This document shows positions 40,330 to 47,853 of a DNA stretch of 64,000 nt, one piece after another. The stretch covers positions 403,634 to 467,633 of the forward strand of contig NZ_HG964451.1 of the NCBI RefSeq assembly GCF_000612725.1, written 5' to 3'. The notes beneath the pieces were generated by a model that saw only the letters and a list, made by a program, of their open reading frames with translations, was not told the DNA's origin and did no database searches. Every line of letters starts with the position of its first letter. The stretch's first letter is position 1. Both the position numbers and the translations under genes were made by a program. This DNA is from Mycolicibacterium austroafricanum. Lineage in GTDB: Bacteria; Actinomycetota; Actinomycetes; Mycobacteriales; Mycobacteriaceae.

Positions 40330-41784
40330 CTACCGCGCGGAAGTCGTCACGGCATCGAGGTGGCCCACCGGCTGCAGTGGAACGGCCCATTCGACGACGG
40401 CACCCGTGCCCGAGTCGGCGGTGGACACCGTGGCCGTTCCGCCGAACTGCTCTGCCTGCGAGGCGATGTTGCGCCGGCCGCGGCCCATCATGTTGTCCGA
40501 GGCTAGTCCGACACCGTTGTCCCGCACCGTGATTCGCAGCTTGTCACCAGTCACTTCGATGGTCACACCGGCGGCGGTCGCGCGGGAGTGACGGACGACG
40601 TTGCTCAAGGACTCCCGCACGACGGCGAGGACAGCCGCGTGCAGTTCCGGCGGGATCGGGGTGTCGTCGACGGGACCGGCGATCTCAAGCGTCGGGGTGA
40701 AGCCCAGCGCCGACACACTTCCCTCGACGACGTCGATGATGGCCGAGCGGATCCGGGACGGCCGCCCCAGCGGAGACACCGCGTGATCGAGGTTGAAGAT
40801 CACCTCGCGAAGGTCCCGGATGATGACGTCGGTCTCGTCGATGAAGGGCTGCAGATCGGGATCCCGACGTGCACTCGCAGCGGTGAGGCCCAGTCCGAGA
40901 CCGAAGACCCGCTGGATCACGCGATCATTGAGCTCTGCGGCGATCCGCGCCTGCTCGTCGCGCAGTTCACTGTCGATGAGCCGGTCGGTGCTCGCCCTCA
41001 GGCTGAGGCGCATCTGCTCGACAGCGTCGGCGATCTCGGCCGTCTCCCGCAGACCCGGACGGATGATGGGCCGGTCGTAGTCGCCGTCGGCCACCCTCTT
41101 CACCCGGTCCACCAACATCCCGACGGGACGGGTCAGCAGGCACCGCACCGCGATGACGGCACCGATCACGGACAGCACCAGCATCACCGCGCCGACGGCC
41201 TGGACGATGTTCGCCGTTCGCTGCACGGACTGGATCTGCATCAGCTGCGCTTCTGCCATGGCGTCCGTGTGGGCCGCCAGGGCACGCAGTTCCGTGCGCA
41301 ACCGATCGAAGACGCGGCCACTCTCCAAGGTCATGCTCGCCTGTTCGTCGGCAGGGACGGGCCCACTGCGGCGGGCGGCGATCTGCGGTTCGGCTGCGTC
41401 CGTCGTCCAGGCGGCGGCCGCGGCGGCGATGCGGTCGAGCAGTGCGCTGCCCGTCGGATCGCCGGCCAACTCCTCGCGCAGGTGCGTGAGCATCCTGTCG
41501 GCGGTGACGGCGCCCGCATCGAAGGGTTCCAGCGAGGCGGGGTTGCCGGTGAGCAGGTAACTCCGTTGGCCCGCCTCGCGGTCGGTGAAGGTACGCCGGA
41601 GCACTTCGACCTCGCCCTGGATCGGCACCACCTCGTTGCTCAGCTCGTCGACAGCACGTGCCACGCCGACCTGCCCGGCGACAGCGGCCGCCGAGACGAC
41701 GACGAAAGCGGCGGCCATGACGCCCAGACACGCCCAGATGAGCTGTCTGAGCGAAAGTCGCTGCAATGTCGTGCCATCGGCCAT
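40330..41784 (-). CDS. CHASE3-HAMP histidine-kinase-like protein lacking the phospho-acceptor His
   Basis: The 484-residue product has a membrane helix (15-37), an extracytoplasmic CHASE3 domain (about 40-185; REAGQRSYLLTGNPASLEP), a second helix (about 200-222) and HAMP (225-275). A HisKA_3-type dimerisation helix at 276-345 and HATPase (about 375-475; ESLSNVVRHS, RDNGVGLAS) follow. In the H-box the sequence reads IAAELNDRVIQRVF: residue 286 is Asn (AAT, 40927-40929) where the family has His. It may be a pseudokinase or an allosteric partner of a real kinase. ATG at 41784 is chosen; a GTG at 41823 is possible. Confidence 0.85.
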   Translation of the reverse strand: MADGTTLQRLSLRQLIWACLGVMAAAFVVVSAAAVAGQVGVARAVDELSNEVVPIQGEVEVLRRTFTDREAGQRSYLLTGNPASLEPFDAGAVTADRMLTHLREELAGDPTGSALLDRIAAAAAAWTTDAAEPQIAARRSGPVPADEQASMTLESGRVFDRLRTELRALAAHTDAMAEAQLMQIQSVQRTANIVQAVGAVMLVLSVIGAVIAVRCLLTRPVGMLVDRVKRVADGDYDRPIIRPGLRETAEIADAVEQMRLSLRASTDRLIDSELRDEQARIAAELNDRVIQRVFGLGLGLTAASARRDPDLQPFIDETDVIIRDLREVIFNLDHAVSPLGRPSRIRSAIIDVVEGSVSALGFTPTLEIAGPVDDTPIPPELHAAVLAVVRESLSNVVRHSRATAAGVTIEVTGDKLRITVRDNGVGLASDNMMGRGRRNIASQAEQFGGTATVSTADSGTGAVVEWAVPLQPVGHLDAVTTSAR

Positions 41785-41856
41785 GATCTCGCTGTCCCAA
41801 ACCTGGTGAAAATACGGACTCACAGTCGAGACTGCTGGACGGCCGCCGCCGTCACA

Positions 41857-41871
41857 AGGGCACTTCGACCC
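41857..41871. promoter_or_regulatory. Weak DosR-like site upstream of the CHASE3 kinase operon
   Basis: AGGGCACTTCGACCC differs from AGGGCC-N3-RGTCCC at three positions. It lies 73-87 bases upstream of the kinase-like gene, in the 111-base gap after the peroxiredoxin gene. Confidence 0.35.
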
Positions 41872-41895
41872 CGGCCCGTCAGGGCATCGGACTCC

Positions 41896-42618
41896 TCACC
41901 GACGGCGGATGCGGGCCTCGACCTCGTCGGCGGGAAGCTCTCTGGTGCAGAAGAACCAGTCCTGGCATTCGACACCCACGACGTCACCCGACATCCGGCT
42001 CTGGGCGGTGCCGCACGACCCCGCGGGGGGAACGATCACCGCGTCCCCGGGACGCCAGTCCGCCGGCGTGGCGACATCGAACGCGTCGGCCGTCTGCAGC
42101 GCTTTCACCACGCGCAGAAGCTCGTCGAAGTTGCGGCCCGTGCTCAGTGGGTAGTAGATGATCGTCCGGACCACGCCCTCGGGGTCGATCACGAAGACCG
42201 CGCGGACCGCCTTCGTCGTGTCTTCGCCGGGCATGATCATGCCGTACTTGCGCGCGACCTCCATCGTGACATCGTCGATGAGCGGGAAGGTGACCTCGAC
42301 ATCGCGCATCCCCTTGTACGAGATCTTCTCCTTGATGGTCCGCAACCAGGCGATGTGGCTGTAGAGGCCGTCGACCGAGAGCCCGACCAGATCGGTGTTG
42401 TAGGCGGCGAATTCGTCCTGCATCGACGCGAACGTGATGAACTCGCTGGTGCACACCGGCGTGAAGTCGGCCGGGTGGGAGAACAGGATGACCCACCTGC
42501 CGAGGTAGTCGGCGGGGAAGTTGATGTCACCCTGGGTGGTGGCAGCGGTGAACGACGGCGCCGGGTCCCCGATCCGCGGCATCGTGACGACCGGGGTCGG
42601 CATCTCGTTGACAGTCAT
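41896..42618 (-). CDS. Prx6-type peroxiredoxin
   Basis: It reduces peroxides with a peroxidatic cysteine. At 240 residues, the motif HPADFTPVCTSEF holds the peroxidatic Cys near residue 56, with the conserved Pro/Thr. The C-terminal dimerisation region carries three more cysteines (PAGSCGTA, GVECQDWFFC), as in archaeal Prx6-like enzymes, so a resolving Cys within the C-terminal arm is plausible. It lies 52 bases downstream of the ZIP transporter and probably in its operon. Confidence 0.93.
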   Translation of the reverse strand: MTVNEMPTPVVTMPRIGDPAPSFTAATTQGDINFPADYLGRWVILFSHPADFTPVCTSEFITFASMQDEFAAYNTDLVGLSVDGLYSHIAWLRTIKEKISYKGMRDVEVTFPLIDDVTMEVARKYGMIMPGEDTTKAVRAVFVIDPEGVVRTIIYYPLSTGRNFDELLRVVKALQTADAFDVATPADWRPGDAVIVPPAGSCGTAQSRMSGDVVGVECQDWFFCTRELPADEVEARIRRR

Positions 42619-42670
42619 CTCATGTTTCCTTTCTCGTTTTCTCTCTTGTGCTTTCGTAACCTGTGCCGGC

Positions 42671-43405
42671 TCATGCCAACTGGGCCACCGCCCAGAGCAG
42701 CACGATTCCGGCCACGAACGTCGTGGTGTAGAGCGCCTTGTCGCGGAGCACCGGCGAGGTGGTGATCTCGGGCAGCAGGTCGGTCAGCGCGATGTAGATG
42801 AAATTGCCCGCCGCGAACGGAACGAGGACCGTCACGTCGACTCTGCCGGCGAATGCGTAGGCGAGCAGCGCGCCGACGAGGAAGGTCAGTGCGGACACGA
42901 CGTTGTAGACCAGGGCGCGCGAGGCGGGCCATCCGCTGTGTACGAGGATCCCGAAATCTCCTAACTCTTGCGGGATTTCGTGAGCCGCCGCGACGAGCCA
43001 GGTGACCACACCCAGCTTGATGTCGACGATGAAGGCACTTCCGACCGCCAGACCGCCGATCAGATTGTGCAGGCCGTCGGCCGCCAGGATCAGGTAGCCC
43101 AGCGGGCGGTGCTGACTCACCGGCCGGTGACAGTGGTGCCAGTGCAGGAACTGTTCCAGGACATGGAAGCTGACGATGCCCGCGGCGCACCAGGCGAACA
43201 CGGTCCTGCTGCCGCTGTCCAGTGCGATCGCTTCGGGCAGCATGTGGAACAGCGCGCCGCCGAGCAGCGCGCCTGCCGCAAGCGCCACCAGCGGCAGGAC
43301 TATCCGCGTGAACAGACGCTCGGGGATCAGCAGGGTGACACTGCCCACCAGCGCCAGGGCGCTCATCGCCAGTCCCGCCACGAAGATCCACAGCAGCACG
43401 GGCAT
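42671..43405 (-). CDS. ZIP-family metal transporter
   Basis: A 244-residue membrane protein with about eight helices. The metal-site helices are visible: ADGLHNLIGGLAVGSAF (His-Asn-x3-Gly) and AAAHEIPQELGDFGIL (His-Glu-x-Pro-x-Glu), both diagnostic of ZIP carriers for Zn2+/Fe2+/Mn2+. A His-rich loop (HWHHCHRPVSQH) precedes the first site. ATG at 43405 lies nine bases after the hydrolase stop, so the hydrolase, ZIP and peroxiredoxin genes form one transcript. Confidence 0.92.
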   Translation of the reverse strand: MPVLLWIFVAGLAMSALALVGSVTLLIPERLFTRIVLPLVALAAGALLGGALFHMLPEAIALDSGSRTVFAWCAAGIVSFHVLEQFLHWHHCHRPVSQHRPLGYLILAADGLHNLIGGLAVGSAFIVDIKLGVVTWLVAAAHEIPQELGDFGILVHSGWPASRALVYNVVSALTFLVGALLAYAFAGRVDVTVLVPFAAGNFIYIALTDLLPEITTSPVLRDKALYTTTFVAGIVLLWAVAQLA

Positions 43406-43413
43406 TGCGCATC

Positions 43414-44613
43414 TCAGCCCGTCGTCGCGTCCGGCATACCCGGCCGGTCGATCCCGGCGAGTAGCCCGGACCGGGCCAGCGCGTCGGCGATGAACCGGTT
43501 CACCGGTCGGGATTGGAAGAACCCGGTGTGCCCGCCGCGGTACCACGCGATGTTCGGCCGGCCCCAGTGCTCCCACAGCCGGGCGACCTGCTCGCGGGGG
43601 TGCACCACCTGGTCGGCGAGGCCTGCGTAGATGAATCGGCCCGACAACGGAACACGAGGCGTCAGCGACAGCGGCGAGATCATCTGGCCGAGCGGGCCTG
43701 CCAGCTCGATCGTGCGCCGCCTCGGATCGTCACGGGCCATGCCGGAATGGCGGCTCAGCAGATCGACGAGATCGGCGACGGGCACCCCCAGCACCGCGCA
43801 GACCAACTCGTCGTCAAGGCTGGCCACCAGCGCGGCGATGAATCCGCCAAGGGACAAACCGTACACACCGATCGCGGCGCCGGGTTGCTCTGCGCGGATC
43901 CAGCCGAGGAGGGCACGGATGTCCCAGACCGCCTGGCCGGTCGCATGGATGTCGTCGAGCATGTCCTCGCCGGGGAACACCGCGCCTTTCGGTAGCTGCC
44001 TGCCCCTCGGGCCGTGCATGGGCATCACCGGGAGCACCACGTTGAGGCCCAGCTCCTCGTGCAGGTACCACGCCCGGAACAACGCCAGGTCCAGTGCCGC
44101 GCGGCCCATCTCGGTTCCATGGATGCACACCAGCCAGGGCCGCGGCTCCGGGTGGCGCAACAGCAGTCCGTAGCCCCGGCGGTTCGCGGTGTATGTCGCC
44201 CAGCGGTCGCCGCCCGGCTCGCCGCGCAGTGGGCGATAGCCGCTCTCCCACCGCAGCCGGGCATAGGTGTGGTTGCGACGCCGCACCGGGGTCACCTCGA
44301 CGTCGGTCAGCGGCGCCGGCGGGCGGAAGAAGCCCTCCGGGTCGTCGAGCCACCCCCGACGGCCGTAGAACTTCAGGGCCGCAACGACCTCGTCGTGAAT
44401 CCGCGCGAAGGCCTCGGGGTCACTCAAGGGCCGGCGGGCCCGCAGCCCGAGCAGCACCACCTCGTCACGGAGCGCCTCGGCGGCCAGCGCCACGGTCGGC
44501 CGGGCGATCGGCAACTGCGGCGTCTCGCCCGCGAGATACTCGCGCCACGAGCGCGCGTAATAGATTCCGGTCTTGGCCAGCGGCCGGAACGTGTCGCGCA
44601 GTGAGGGTGCCAC
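43414..44613 (-). CDS. Alpha/beta hydrolase of unknown substrate
   Basis: A 399-residue protein with an N-terminal helical extension (1-120) and an alpha/beta hydrolase core: oxyanion region LVCIHGTEMGR, nucleophile in YGLSLGGF (about residue 243), acid probably Asp in YAGLADQVVHP, and base in GGHTGFFQS. No signal peptide. GTG at 44613 is preferred over a start at 44646, because it leaves the DosR box (44649-44663) 36 bases upstream. First gene of the hydrolase-ZIP-peroxiredoxin unit. Confidence 0.82.
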   Translation of the reverse strand: MAPSLRDTFRPLAKTGIYYARSWREYLAGETPQLPIARPTVALAAEALRDEVVLLGLRARRPLSDPEAFARIHDEVVAALKFYGRRGWLDDPEGFFRPPAPLTDVEVTPVRRRNHTYARLRWESGYRPLRGEPGGDRWATYTANRRGYGLLLRHPEPRPWLVCIHGTEMGRAALDLALFRAWYLHEELGLNVVLPVMPMHGPRGRQLPKGAVFPGEDMLDDIHATGQAVWDIRALLGWIRAEQPGAAIGVYGLSLGGFIAALVASLDDELVCAVLGVPVADLVDLLSRHSGMARDDPRRRTIELAGPLGQMISPLSLTPRVPLSGRFIYAGLADQVVHPREQVARLWEHWGRPNIAWYRGGHTGFFQSRPVNRFIADALARSGLLAGIDRPGMPDATTG

Positions 44614-44648
44614 GCTCTCGAAGCTAGCGCCGCAGCATTTTTCCACGC

Positions 44649-44684
44649 AGGGCCCTTGGTCACCGAAGAAGGGGAAAAGGTCCG
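44649..44684. promoter_or_regulatory. Paired DosR-type boxes between two divergent hydrolase genes
   Basis: AGGGCCCTTGGTCAC (44649-44663, one mismatch) and AGGGGAAAAGGTCCG (44670-44684, three mismatches) start 21 bases apart, on the same face of the helix. They lie between hydrolase genes starting at 44613 (minus) and 44709 (plus), so they may serve both. Confidence 0.65.
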
Positions 44685-44708
44685 CATTGTGGCCGGTAGC
44701 GTCGAGGC

Positions 44709-45674
44709 ATGGGTGTCGGCTTCACCACACGGCAGGTGTCGTTCTCCAGTGGCGGTTCGCGGATCGCCGCCGAGCTCTACCTGCCGGCCGGTCCCGGGCC
44801 GTACCCGGCGGTGGTGTTCGCCCACGGCTTCTCGGGAACGATGGATTGGATCCTGCCCGATTTCGCGAGCGTCTTCGCCGCAGGCGGTCTCGCGGTCCTG
44901 CTTTTCGACTACCGCCATTTCGGGTCGAGCGAGGGACAGCCCCGGCAGCTGGTGGACACCGGCCGCCAGCTCGAGGACATCAGGGCTGCGCTGGCCTACG
45001 CCCGGGCCCACGAGGCGATCGACGCCCGCCGAATCGGGCTGTGGGGTACCTCGCTCGGCGGCAGCCACGTCATCAACGTCGCCTCCGCCGACCCGCGCAT
45101 CGCAGCGGTGGTGGCCACCGTCCCCGCCCTGGACATGTTCGTCGGTCTGCGAGGGCGCCACCGGCCGGCCACCTTCCGCCCGGGCCCTGCCCGCACCGTC
45201 ATCGCCACCCTCAGGTTGGTGGGCGCGGCGGCGCTGGATGCGATACGCGGGCGGTGCGGCCTCAGACCGTACTACCTGCCCGTGTACGGGCCGCTCGGCC
45301 ATGCCGTGTTCAGCGACCCCGCTCTGGCAGAACGGTTTCGGCACGTCGAGTCCAACTCCCCGACGTGGCGAAACGAAGTGACCCCGCGATTCCTGTTCCA
45401 CGCTCCGAGATACCGCGACGGCACGGTCGAGCGCATCCGGTGCCCGGTCCTGGTCACCCTCGCCCGTGACGATGCCGAGGTCTCGTCGCCCTACGTCAGA
45501 CGCAGACTCGGGCACGCCGCTGACGTCGAGATCATGGAGTACCCGGTCGCGCACTTCGATGTCTACCACGGCCCGGTGCGCGACGAGATAGCCCGGGATC
45601 AACGCGATTTCCTGGTTCGCCACCTGCTGCGCGGCCCGAACCGGGCGCCTAACTCGTCAGGCTGCGGTCGATGA
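44709..45674 (+). CDS. Alpha/beta hydrolase (dienelactone hydrolase/acetyl-xylan-esterase-like)
   Basis: A 321-residue cytoplasmic serine hydrolase: AHGFSG oxyanion loop near residue 40, nucleophile Ser in WGTSLGGSH (about 115), acid Asp in LARDDAEV (about 257) and base His in YPVAHFDVYHG (about 283). The double-sided DosR-type box lies 25-60 bases upstream, suggesting hypoxic induction. Substrate unknown. The 3' end overlaps the convergent membrane-protein gene by 26 bases. Confidence 0.85.
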   Translation: MGVGFTTRQVSFSSGGSRIAAELYLPAGPGPYPAVVFAHGFSGTMDWILPDFASVFAAGGLAVLLFDYRHFGSSEGQPRQLVDTGRQLEDIRAALAYARAHEAIDARRIGLWGTSLGGSHVINVASADPRIAAVVATVPALDMFVGLRGRHRPATFRPGPARTVIATLRLVGAAALDAIRGRCGLRPYYLPVYGPLGHAVFSDPALAERFRHVESNSPTWRNEVTPRFLFHAPRYRDGTVERIRCPVLVTLARDDAEVSSPYVRRRLGHAADVEIMEYPVAHFDVYHGPVRDEIARDQRDFLVRHLLRGPNRAPNSSGCGR

Positions 45675-46167
45675 TCGCCACGGCGGCCTTCAGATGCCGG
45701 TCGGCCTGGTCGATGTCGGAGACGAATTCGGCGTCGTAATTGTTGGGGGTGAGCTCGAGCACGGCCAGGCACATGTGCGCCGCGTCATGCGCGTCCTGCG
45801 CGGCGGCCTCCAATTCTGCGGTGAGATCCCGATCCGGGGCGGGCACATGCGCGGCGACGTCGACTCCCGCGGAATCGTGCATCCGCTGGCATGCCGCACC
45901 CAGGGCGGGACCGTCCATACTTCGCAGCGCCTCAAGCGAATCATCAAGGGCCTTTTGCAGATCGGTGACGTGCGGCTGTGCGGTCGACCACCATTCGGCC
46001 AGTTCGGCGCGCTGTGACGGCGCGATTCCGCCCTGGGACCGCTGGCCGCCGGACAGCGCGATCGCAACGATCCCCGAGGCGATGATCACGACGGCGACGG
46101 CCACGAACCCGACGACGGCGGGGAACGTGCGGTACCAGCGACGGCGTGGCAGCGGTGGTCCGGTCAT
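45649..46167 (-). CDS. Membrane-anchored protein with extracytoplasmic helical domain, unknown
   Basis: A 172-residue protein: short basic N-terminus (PLPRRRWYRT), one membrane helix (about 14-38), then an extracytoplasmic helical domain (about 50-172) with two cysteines (GAACQRMHD and AAHMCLAVLEL) and many acidic residues. ATG at 46167 overlaps the stop of the upstream stress-protein gene (ATGA), so the long upstream open frame is discarded. Function unknown; co-expression with the stress protein suggests a role in the same response. Confidence 0.78.
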   Translation of the reverse strand: MTGPPLPRRRWYRTFPAVVGFVAVAVVIIASGIVAIALSGGQRSQGGIAPSQRAELAEWWSTAQPHVTDLQKALDDSLEALRSMDGPALGAACQRMHDSAGVDVAAHVPAPDRDLTAELEAAAQDAHDAAHMCLAVLELTPNNYDAEFVSDIDQADRHLKAAVAIIDRSLTS

Positions 46168-47051
46168 CGTGGTCGCGCCACCGTCACCGGTATGTCGACC
46201 GACCGGGCCACCGTGGAGCTGACAGAACCGAGGAGCATACCGGCGAACCCGCCGCGGCCGTGGCTGCCGAGGACGACCAACTGGGCCGTCCGCGCCCTGT
46301 CGACGAGATGGTGGGCCGGATCGTCGAATTCGACGTGGCGACTGACCCGGACGTCGGGGTGACGCTCCTGCCACCCGGCCAGGCGCTCGGCGAGAACCTC
46401 TTCGGCCTGCTGTCTGTGGCCGCGCCATTCGTCGCCCTGCAGGGGGAGCCCGCCCACGTCACCCCACACGTGGACTGCCACCAGGTCGACGCCGCGTCGC
46501 TCGGCTTCCTCGAAGGCCAGCGCGGTGGCGTCCTCGGATGCCGGTGAGCCGTCGACGCCCAGCAGGACCGATGCAGCCGGATCGGGAAGGTGCCCGCGGC
46601 GGGTGTGCACGACGGTGACGGCGCCGTGGGCGTGGTGGATCAACCCGTCGCTGACGGAGCCCAACGCCAGCCGGCCGAGAGCCCCTCTGCCCCTGTTGCC
46701 GACGACGACCATCCGCGCCTGCCTCGAGGCGTCGACGAGTACCTGAACCGGGGGCCCGTACCGGACTTCGGTGCGGATGTCGATGTCCTGTCCGCACGAT
46801 TCGGCCACCGAGGCCACCGCATTCCGGGCGTACTGGAGAGCTTCCTCCGCGTTCTGGCGTTCGCACTCGACGACCGTGTCCTGCAGCGGCGCCATGGGCC
46901 AGCTGACGACCGTCGGCGCCACCGCGTAGATCAGGGTGACAGGCTCCCGGAACAGCAGTGCCTCGCCGCCGGCCCATCGCAGCGCCGCGGAGGACTCCGG
47001 GGAACCGTCGACCCCGACGACAATTCCGTACCGCGTCGTCTCACCAGGCAT
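46164..47051 (-). CDS. Universal stress protein, tandem-domain
   Basis: A 295-residue product. Domain 1 (8-150) carries the loop GNRGRGALGRLALGSVSDG, and domain 2 (about 163-293) carries GSHGRGGFAGMLLGSVSSTV. Both have the Walker-like G-x2-G-x9-G-S nucleotide loop and a leading VVGVDGS / LLGVDGS strand, as in Rv2623 and Rv2005c. It starts 12 bases after the 30-residue membrane peptide gene and overlaps the next gene, forming a three-gene unit downstream of a strong DosR box. Confidence 0.93.
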   Translation of the reverse strand: MPGETTRYGIVVGVDGSPESSAALRWAGGEALLFREPVTLIYAVAPTVVSWPMAPLQDTVVECERQNAEEALQYARNAVASVAESCGQDIDIRTEVRYGPPVQVLVDASRQARMVVVGNRGRGALGRLALGSVSDGLIHHAHGAVTVVHTRRGHLPDPAASVLLGVDGSPASEDATALAFEEAERRGVDLVAVHVWGDVGGLPLQGDEWRGHRQQAEEVLAERLAGWQERHPDVRVSRHVEFDDPAHHLVDRARTAQLVVLGSHGRGGFAGMLLGSVSSTVARSVDIPVTVARPR

Positions 47052-47063
47052 GTCGGTGACCGA

Positions 47064-47156
47064 TCACTTCGAGGAACGGCCCGCCAGATAGGTGGTCGCC
47101 ACGGCCATGATCGCGATGACGATGGCGATGAGAACGGCGGCTGTCGGCCAGTCCAT
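47064..47156 (-). CDS. 30-residue single-helix membrane peptide
   Basis: The sequence begins MDWPTAAVLIAIV, has one hydrophobic helix (about residues 5-24) and a short polar end (AGRSSK). ATG at 47156 has GAGGAG at good spacing. It lies 79 bases downstream of a consensus DosR box and 12 bases upstream of the universal stress protein gene. The frame is open further upstream, but that would run through the box. Function unknown; a membrane micro-protein, possibly a regulator of a larger membrane complex. Confidence 0.65.
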   Translation of the reverse strand: MDWPTAAVLIAIVIAIMAVATTYLAGRSSK

Positions 47157-47234
47157 GGCACTCTCCTCTGACGAATTGCCTCGTGCGATGCACGCTGTCG
47201 CAGTCCACGTTATGACCGGGGATGCGACGGCATT

Positions 47235-47249
47235 AGGGCCGTTGGTCCC
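47235..47249. promoter_or_regulatory. DosR-type box before the membrane peptide / stress protein unit
   Basis: AGGGCCGTTGGTCCC is a full match to AGGGCC-N3-RGTCCC. It lies 7 bases past the stop of the DUF1876 gene (minus strand) and 79 bases upstream of the 30-residue gene. Confidence 0.8.
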
Positions 47250-47255
47250 GTTCAT

Positions 47256-47534
47256 TCACTCCAATGACGCGACGTGCTCGTGGGTCACGCCCTCGATGTC
47301 CCTGGCCGTGACGGCCAACAGCTGACGTGCCAGGTCGGACAGCGCCCGAGCCACGGCCAGCTCGTCTCCGATGACGGGTACGTCCTCGTCCTTCGGATTC
47401 CGCCGGGCCAACCCGACGCCCGTGACGTCCCGTTCATCCCACACCAGCCAGGCGGTGGCGCGGGTCTGATCTTCATGCTCGTCGACGGCTACGCCGACGG
47501 TCCACTCCTTCGGTTTACGGGGTGAGTCGGTCAT
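47256..47534 (-). CDS. DUF1876 protein (Rv1738/Rv2632c-like)
   Basis: A 92-residue dsRBD-like small protein: KEWTVGVAVDEHEDQTRATAWLVWDERDVTGVGLARRNPKDEDVPVIGDELAVARALSDLARQLL. Rv1738, the best-known member, is among the most strongly DosR-induced genes and resembles ribosome-hibernation factors structurally; a role in slowing translation is suggested but unproven. ATG at 47534 has GGAGG upstream. The strong box at 47823-47837 is upstream, with a 59-codon frame between. Confidence 0.9.
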   Translation of the reverse strand: MTDSPRKPKEWTVGVAVDEHEDQTRATAWLVWDERDVTGVGLARRNPKDEDVPVIGDELAVARALSDLARQLLAVTARDIEGVTHEHVASLE

Positions 47535-47694
47535 GCTGCCCTCCTTCGTTGGAATCGGCACGCAGGTCAGGAAGGTCCTGCGCGGTGACCAGCCGCTCGT
47601 TGGCTGCCCGCAGCGCCCACACCGTGCCCGGATGACGAAGAATGGACCACATCGTGTGGGTGGACGGGAAGCCCGGCGAAACGCGGTGAGGCAT
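47515..47694 (-). CDS. 59-residue small protein overlapping the DUF1876 gene
   Basis: The product starts MPHRVSPGFPSTHTMWSILR and ends GGQHDRLTP. ATG at 47694 is preceded by AAGGAG seven bases away, a strong site. The frame ends at TAA 47515-47517, 20 bases inside the DUF1876 gene in another frame, suggesting translational coupling. The middle (TVWALRAANERLVTAQDLPDLR) looks like an amphipathic helix. Not recognised; it would be the first gene after the strong DosR box at 47823. Confidence is limited by size. Confidence 0.55.
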   Translation of the reverse strand: MPHRVSPGFPSTHTMWSILRHPGTVWALRAANERLVTAQDLPDLRADSNEGGQHDRLTP

Positions 47695-47800
47695 TCGTTA
47701 CTCCTTGTCCTGCAAGCACTTCCGAGTGGTCCGGTACGACGAACAGCAGAACCGATGTCGCCGCATACCACGACGCTAGGACGGGTCTGAGCACCGATCT

Positions 47801-47837
47801 AAAGGCTTTGGTCCAGGGAGCGAGGGCCCTTGGTCCC
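47801..47837. promoter_or_regulatory. Paired DosR-type boxes before the 59-residue/DUF1876 unit
   Basis: AGGGCCCTTGGTCCC (47823-47837) is a full consensus match. A weaker AAAGGCTTTGGTCCA (47801-47815) begins exactly 22 bases away. They lie 16 bases past the stop of the DevS-like kinase and about 107-143 bases upstream of the ATG at 47694. Confidence 0.8.
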
Positions 47838-47853
47838 TCGGCGAGGTGCGGGC

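Noticed and set aside
42615..43412. Alternative minus frame over the ZIP transporter
   Set aside because: Frame-shifted shadow; the ZIP frame has diagnostic HNxxxG and HExPxE motifs.
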